Shown here: positions 57,669 to 64,000 of the stretch, piece by piece
Numbering within the stretch: the first letter of the stretch is position 1
Layout of the letters: each line of letters opens with the position of its first letter
Assembly (NCBI GenBank): GCA_930367205.1
Contig: OV884015.1
Location: 32,789,288 to 32,853,287 of the forward strand
DNA length: 64,000 nucleotides
Reading direction: 5' to 3'
From: Acanthosoma haemorrhoidale
Lineage: Eukaryota > Arthropoda > Insecta > Hemiptera > Acanthosomatidae
The notes under the pieces: model-generated
Seen by the model: only the letters and a program-made list of their open reading frames with translations
Database searches by the model: none
Told to the model about the DNA's origin: nothing
Program-made: the position numbers and the translations under genes

Positions 57669-60086
57669 TAAGATTTGAGTTTCATATGGATTATGCTCTA
57701 GAACAATTCATCAACTGAACCAGACTGAAGCGCGTCTTGAATACTGGTAATGTCAGCAATGAACTGTTTGTCCCTAAGTTCTATTTTGATTCAGCACCCC
57801 TTAACCTTCTACCCAATACATTTATTAAAATCAACTCTTTTTTGCAGAGCTGTCGTTGCAGTGAAAGGCCGGTTAATCACAATGTTTTCTCATTTGCAAT
57901 ATGATATTGTATTTGTGCATAAACGTTTTATAAACGGTTTATGAAACGCATAAACGGTCGTGGTGCATAGAAAATGATATAAATTATGCAAACAAATTAT
58001 TAAGCTAATAATTTAAATGTTATTTTAAAGTCAAAAATGTGATCGTTCACAGGGGATTTTGTAAGAAGGTATTAAATAAATAGAAAACAAAATTAGACAA
58101 TAGCATAACCATTAATCAAAATGAACTACTCTTATTACATTGTAATTAAGCACATCTTTCAACATTTCAACCTATTGGCTCTTGCAAGGAGGGAATTTTG
58201 GCATTCAAGAGACCCTATAACGATAGAGAAACAGATTGGTTCAAATCACCGTAAAATGGTAGCACCTTTGTTCTCGGTCATTTGGCAGAAATAAAACTGC
58301 TGTAATAGTCCTATTCTTTTCATTAAGGTTCATTACTTCGCTTTTAGCTTTGAAGAACGTTTACTTGATCTTAAAACTGTTTGATGATTTGGCCATATAC
58401 ATTCTGATTATATAATATAGAATATTCCTAGAACACAAGATGCCGTATTTCTAAGTCTGCCTAGAGAACTGCGGCATTCGACCGTTCTGTTCTTGCTCGC
58501 TCCACTTTTCTCTAGAATCTCTCTCTCCTGAACACCACACCTCTTATTTCCACACCGCTTTAAGTTTTAGCATTGTTTATTTTTCTGTTGTACTGTATGT
58601 ATTAATTCATGGATTATTTTGATTATATACTGTATTTAACTGACTCATTTCTTTTTTTTTATCTTCATAACGCGTCATCCATGAATTTCTTTATTTTAAC
58701 ACTTTGAGATAATTGTTATTTTGTATTTATTAATTGAGGATTAGCCTTTATATTCTTAGTTTTTATATTTATGATGAAAATTCTTAAAGCTTCATTTAAA
58801 TCTTTATCTTAAACAAGTTAGGCCGAAAGTAGCCACTAAAGAGGGGAGATGGTAGGTTGGTTATAAACCGCCTCGTCTCACCAACTTTCAAACTCCTCCT
58901 CTCTTCTGCAGTAGACCGTAAACTACTTGGATCTCTTCACCACTCACGTTTTTCTTTTCTTTATTATTTTTATGATCGATGAAGGGTTTCCTGAACTACT
59001 GCCATCTTCCTGGCAAAAGGTACAGTCTAGTTTGCCTCATCCCAGATTTTGTGTGTCTTATCTTTGAAAGCCATTTTATGAAGGATGCTTTTTTTTTCTT
59101 TTTTAATCTCCTTTACGAAAGATAAATATGAAACATTTTATTGGAAGAGATAGATTGTTATATTTCTCCCCCCATTTATTTTCGCTTGGATATTTTTAAG
59201 GAAGATTTGGTATTATTAATATGTTATTAACAATTGGCAATATGTTTTAATAATATTTCCTATCGTTCACCCGTTCGGTGTTAGTTAATTGACAAATTAA
59301 ACTTAAGATTATTAAGGTTTAGTGGTAGCAAAACTTCCAAAAAAGACCGATCTTGTATATCTTGAAAAACCATTTAAAATAAGAGCCTTGTGTTTCTACT
59401 GTACAAAAGTTTATTAGGTCTTAACTTTACTGAAATCGGGTATCATCGAGACTTCACAAGTGACAAATATTTAATTATAAAAGTGGTTTGCCTAGTAATT
59501 AGAAACTTACATAATAATTATTTTATTTTATTGATTAATATTTACTTTTCAAGTTTGGTGGGAAAAATCTGTTTTAAGAATAGTACTGACAAATTAATCT
59601 ATAGTTAAACTATCTTAAGCTTCTAATTACTTTTTTTTTTTTTTGGAAATGAAGTATCTTGACGAATAATACCTTTGATGAAAACGTTGGCTTAGCAAAG
59701 GTATATACATAAGATATACCTGATAACGTTTTGTTTTTGTGTTTTGTTTTTTTTTTTCAAGAAAAGCTATTGAGTAATATTATAATTAAACTTTATTAAT
59801 GGATGGTACGTGAGGCTAAAGATCACATTTTAGGTGCATTGCATTAATTGTTTGATCATTATTATATTCAGTGTTGTTAAATTTTAGTTCAGAAGATAAC
59901 ATTTTCTGCATCGTCTGGAATTGGTTTCATTAAAAAATATACTTGATGGAGAAGGTCTTTAATTGTCTTAAACTCTACGGGTTTACTTTTTGGTTTTTTT
60001 TGTCAATAATTAATCTGCGTGAAATGTTTCCCACTTAGATTAGGTTCTCTTAATGAAAAAATTGGTGGTACTTATTTTCAAAGATT
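57669..60086. other. AT-rich stretch without recognisable genes
   Basis: Contains an imperfect 25 bp inverted repeat at about 58837-58861 and 58880-58906, homopolymer runs, and no recognisable coding region. Confidence 0.45.
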
Positions 60087-60275
60087 TTTTTTTTCTTAGC
60101 TCTCTAATTATAAGATTAAGGATGAAGCGAAAATAAAGGGATATTTGGGTTGAGCGGATCCTTGTACTAGGAGTACCACCTGCTTGAAGGTGGTGTGAGG
60201 GAATTAAGGAGTGTGGGAAACCTCGGTAGAGGTTGACAGCTGCGGCACAGTGGCGAGAGTCCACTGGTGGCTGTT
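60087..60275 (-). mobile_element. LINE family B 3' tail, copy 3
   Basis: The left end is a T-run followed by CTTAGCTCTCTAATTATAAG. The rest matches the LINE-B 3' untranslated region, including GGATCCTTGTACTAGGAGTA, CTGCTTGAAGGTGGTGTGAG and GAGAGTCCACTGGTGGCTG. It is 5'-truncated to about 190 bp. No convincing target duplication was found. Confidence 0.85.
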
Positions 60276-61243
60276 AATTTGAGTCTCTATTTATGTCTGT
60301 AAATCGCCGATCACGAGAAGTTATATATTTCTACATCGTGTTTCTTGGCCATTTATAGGCAAAAGTAACCATAACATGAAGGAGAGTATCTTAGAAATAC
60401 TTGAAAACAATGTATTTGTAAAGAGATCCGCAGCCTGGGTTCCGATGGCTTAGTTCAGATTGTTGATAATAGTGCTCTACGGAAAATATAAAAAGACTTC
60501 CTGGGAAGTATTTGTACCTGCCGCACATTAGGAATGGGATACGATGTGTGGTTTGGAAGCAGCTCTTATTTTACGTTCGTATAGATGACTCCATTCGAGC
60601 TGTCATCAACCGAATATACGGCTAGTAATTAACATATTTTAAATTAAATTTTTTTTTCAAAATTTATTATTTGTTTGTATTTTTGTTTTTACATTTTTTT
60701 TTTATTATAAATAAATGTTGCCAATCGATTGACTCCTTAGATGTGTGTTAGGAATTTAATTAAAATAGGACAGCCTTTCATTATTTTGTTAATAAAGTGT
60801 TTCTCTCTCACACACACACACATACCTCTGTATATATGCCCAACCCACCACGAATATATTAAAATACCCTGACGTGGAGATGAGAGGAAATGCCAGTTTG
60901 ATGTCTAGATAATTGCTGACTGAGGCAAATCTGCCAACCCTGACGGAGGGCTAATCGAATGGACACCTCCACACCCACCACTTCCATCGACATATCAATG
61001 GCAGCAATATCCGGCAGGGATGTTATCGCCCAATCGGATCTAGGGAAATGTCGACAGATTACTCTGGGATATTTACTGTGTATTGACTGTGATTATTGAA
61101 TTGCCTCCTGTGATTGAGCAATCGGGTAACTCTTAATAATTATTAGTAGGCGAGACGAATTGGTAAAGGGAGATGCCTAATATACACTGGGAACCATCAG
61201 TAAAAATCTAACAATAATCATTAAGTGAAAGAGAAACAATTTT

Positions 61244-61275
61244 GAAACATTCGGGAATTGAACCCAGGATGTTCT
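61244..61275 (-). repeat. tRNA-like T-arm/B box (minus strand)
   Basis: On the minus strand, CCTGGGTTCAATTCCCGAATG has a consensus B box (GGTTCAATTCC). Upstream minus-strand sequence (AGAACGTAAGAGAAC) is weakly tRNA-like. Probably a SINE head. An A-box-like TAGCCTCGATGGTAAGAGCG lies at 61332-61351 on the plus strand, possibly from a second copy in opposite orientation. Confidence 0.3.
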
Positions 61276-62597
61276 CTTACGTTCTAAAGTTACAGAGAAT
61301 AGTTAAGCAGATAAATTGTGGATAGTACGGAGTAGCCTCGATGGTAAGAGCGTCAGAACGGTTAAAACCTAGAATGTTGAATAAAAATGATCAATTCAGC
61401 CACTTTTTTCTTAATGATATTCGTTATGGCGAGTTTCCTTTTCAGATGTTCCTCAAGTTAGGATTACACAATGCATCGGAATTAGAACAAACATTTGGTC
61501 TTACGAAATGTAGGTGTCGATTTACAGGAATTTATTATTAAATTGAAGTTTATTAAGTTAAAGAATAATAGACTTAACGGTTCGGTTTTATCAATATTTA
61601 AAAATAAAAATTATTTGAAGCAATGAAAAAAAAGATATCACTTTGTAATGATCAACAAATAATTATGCATTACTATTTTACCCCAATAAATAACTACTAA
61701 AGCAGAAATATATAGTTTTGTCCTAGACGAGAATCATATTTTCATAACCTTTCAAAAGCAATAAGAAATAGACAATTAAAATTGAGATGAAACAGTTCGT
61801 TGTAAGGAAATTAAAAATAACAGTTCTACAAGTTCGTTAGATTAAGTCTCTAGACAACTAACCACTTCTATTAGTTTTAACATGTTTATTCTAAACACCC
61901 TTAAAAGACAGTGAATTCTTCTCCCCATGCAATGTTATGGCTGAAGTAAGTCCGGCATTGCAAATGTTTTACGTGGTAATAGCTATAAGCAGAAATAATA
62001 TTTTTACATTTATATACACATGAGCGCTATGGATAGTTTTTGATGATCAACTTTTGTTGCATATTTTATTTATGTTTATTTCTTGTTGTAATTAGTGTTG
62101 GTTGAATTTAGTAGAGTAATTTAATCGTTCTATGTATTCATTATTGTTAGATTGATGTATTGTTGTGAATAGACAACTCGACTAATGAATTATTCCATGT
62201 TGACTGTATAGTATGTATAGTATATGTATAGTGGTTTTTTCGTGAGAAGTACATTATTAGTCTTTTTGTGGTATATCTGTGTGTGAAGTAGTTAACACGC
62301 CTCAATAAATTTCTGATTTTCCCGTAAATATATACGACTAACCCGATGTTATTTAAACAAAAAATAATGTTGAAGAGAAACATCCCAATGGACCTAATCA
62401 CACTATGACAGGAAGAGTTCATTTTGTGTGATAGCTCATTTTACATAAATTATTTAAAACATTTCCTTTAATTTATTTATTAATTTTTACACCATCGGCA
62501 TTAAAAAAAAACTACATTCTTTATCTTATATATGAGGTTGGTATATTTGTGCTGTTCCTTCACCGATACTGCACTATAGGCAATTCTTGACATTTTC

Positions 62598-62645
62598 TCT
62601 GGCTCATTTGATGCCCCCCACCGGACCGGGGTCCAAATCCCGTTC
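62598..62645 (+). repeat. tRNA-like SINE head (plus strand)
   Basis: CTGGCTCATTTGATGCC (A-box-like) is followed after about 15 bases by CCGGGGTCCAAATCCCG, a B-box-like T-arm. The two boxes are closer together than in a complete tRNA, so it is a SINE or tRNA pseudogene remnant. Confidence 0.3.
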
Positions 62646-63478
62646 AATATCAATAATCAATCTAATAATTATCGGTCGCCATTTTACTAGTAACTATTTA
62701 CTTACAGTTTCATAAATGCAAAATAGCTGGCCATTTTGACGTTAAACCTTAAGTGCAGTTTGAAGCATGACTTACTCCCTAAGGCACATTATGGTGCAGT
62801 ATTCTCTAAGGTCAGCCATTCAACGACCATTATGATCACAGCCTTGAGCATAACTCAGCATTATTCTAATCTTCTCTTCAGTAAGCAAGGCTCCAACGGA
62901 CTCTAGCGTTTCTCAGGCTTCTTTAAACGTCCTTTCCTCTGAGGACTTGGTCCACTTGACGTCTTCACAGAACCGCTTTTCTTAATTAACGACAGAATTT
63001 TTCACTTTTCACAAAAAATCTTTTGTGACTCCATTTAGGTTTCAAGTAGTTAGTCGGTGTAGAAACTGCCTTCTGTTAACGAGTACCTTTTTTGTTGAAC
63101 AACTATTCCCGCCTAAATTTTGTTTGGAATATTGGTGAGTAGGAAGCTCATATTTTGTTTGAAAGTTGTGATTTCATCCGTAATAATTAAGGACACAATA
63201 AACATCACTCTAGAAATAAATAAGTTTTATTTTTGCGTTGAAATTTTCAATAAATAATTCGATGAAATGTATTTTTTATCGAGAAAATATATAAATAAAT
63301 ATTTTCTTCGAATATTTTTAAAAAAAACTCAAGTTGAGTACCATGAATAACTCTGAATATTGTGCCTTTTGTACTTTTATTTTATTTCTACAATGTATAT
63401 TTCAAATTTTATTTTCATATTGAAAAAATTTAAGTCAGTAAAAATTTATTTATTTTTTATTGCCTTGTTATTGTCCAG

Positions 63479-63580
63479 TTCAAGAGGCCCAATGCCAAAG
63501 CAAACAAGGTCGCTATTTTGAAAATAGTGATAGATGGCAACAAATAGACAAGTGCGGTCGAGTTTATAATAACTCATTCA
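63479..63580 (+). CDS. Candidate exon, possible start of a chitin-binding domain
   Basis: A pyrimidine-rich acceptor (TTGCCTTGTTATTGTCCAG, ending 63478) is followed by an open frame with polar, Cys-containing coding: QEAQCQSKQGRYFENS, then DRWQQIDKCGRVYNNSF. A donor-like GTAATA starts at 63581; without splicing the frame runs to TGA at 63610. The pattern Cys, about 5 residues, GRY/F, about 13 residues, Cys resembles the start of a type-2 chitin-binding (peritrophin-A) domain directly after a secretion-signal exon. That would suit an insect cuticle or gut-lining protein. The remaining cysteines would be on a later exon outside the window. Assignment is tentative. Confidence 0.35.
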
Positions 63581-63941
63581 GTAATAAACATCATCACAAT
63601 AGATATTTATGATGAATGGAACCAAGATATAAACTTATGGTTCTAAAAAATTACCATTGGAACGTCTAATTTATATTTTCAACCAGAGTATAATTCAAGC
63701 GACGTCCTTAGACTACAACAAAATACCCCCGATTCTAAGAGACCGTCGCAGAGGTCTCGTGGTTAGGATGCTGACTTCCAGCTGCGGCAAGCTACGGTTC
63801 CTCATAATACGTTTTTTTAAGGTTTGGTCTTTGGTCTCTGGGCCGAGAAGATGGTCGGGATTAAATTCAGCCTCGTGGAGATAAATGAGTAGCTGCTAAT
63901 TGTATAAAAAATGAAATTGAACTAATAAAATCGAATTTAAG

Positions 63942-63998
63942 TTCGAGGGGAAACGAACCCATAGTGCAGAGATATCACGCTTGCACCTCTATATGAGA
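63942..63998 (-). repeat. tRNA-like SINE head (minus strand)
   Basis: On the minus strand, CTATGGGTTCGTTTCCCCTCG carries a good Pol III B box (GGTTCGTTTCC). The preceding AGAGGTGCAAGCGTGATATC looks like a D-arm plus anticodon arm. The acceptor stem is missing or cut by the window edge. Confidence 0.35.
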
Positions 63999-64000
63999 TT

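Larger units (their letters stand above)
60276..63478. other. AT-rich stretch with tRNA-like remnants
   Basis: Contains a CA-repeat near 60809-60822 and tRNA-like segments at 61245-61280 and 62598-62645. No protein-coding gene was recognised; the 91-codon minus frame at 62147-62422 looks accidental. Confidence 0.45.

Noticed and set aside
58837..58906. Imperfect inverted repeat as a small hairpin RNA gene
   Set aside because: Many mismatches in the stem and no terminator-like or promoter-like context; too weak to call.

Overview
The window looks like a gene-poor, AT-rich, transposon-filled stretch of an animal nuclear genome, most likely an insect or other arthropod. Evidence: many 5'-truncated Jockey-type LINE copies, a mariner element of the kind common in insects, a Ty3/Gypsy element with AGTTA...TAACT ends, spliceosomal-type intron borders, oligo(T)/(A) tracts, and no bacterial gene organisation. 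I cannot name the species.

Layout. 1-5590: unique AT-rich DNA with tRNA-like SINE heads, a scrambled LINE-A tail (2530-2668) and a LINE-C tail (3062-3303). 5590-6967: the longest LINE-A copy (RT fragment, minus strand). 6968-17195: mostly featureless, with a Helitron-like 3' end near 13963 and a 190 bp LINE-D copy at 16388. 17201-17836: solo LTR with a perfect 5 bp target duplication. 20216-25080: a LINE-A copy and two broken Tc1/mariner-like elements (family T). 30582-30679: the best candidate host exon. 32535-34533: LINE-C and LINE-A copies, both with target-site duplications. 36126-43318: the most structured part. A 4.77 kb Gypsy element (36602-41373) is nested inside a Jockey-like LINE-B, whose reading frame resumes on the far side. 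43914-44344: a 63 bp inverted-repeat foldback. 44577-45841: a gag pseudogene abutting an LTR fragment of opposite orientation. 47866-49323: second LINE-B copy. 50213-51504: mariner with both inverted repeats. 52557-53345: third family-T element. 53944-54838: second solo LTR. 57235-64000: further LINE tails, tRNA-like heads, and a second candidate exon at 63479.

Function. Every transposon protein here is broken by stops, frameshifts or deletions, so no autonomous element remains. The Gypsy element lacks a recognisable protease and env. Only two short segments (30582-30679; 63479-63580) look like host protein-coding exons, so the window probably lies in introns or between genes. I see no operon, CRISPR array, rRNA gene, intact tRNA gene or coherent new biological system. 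The notable observations concern transposon structure and history: nesting, a tRNA-Phe primer site, a shared defective lineage in family T, and the foldback.
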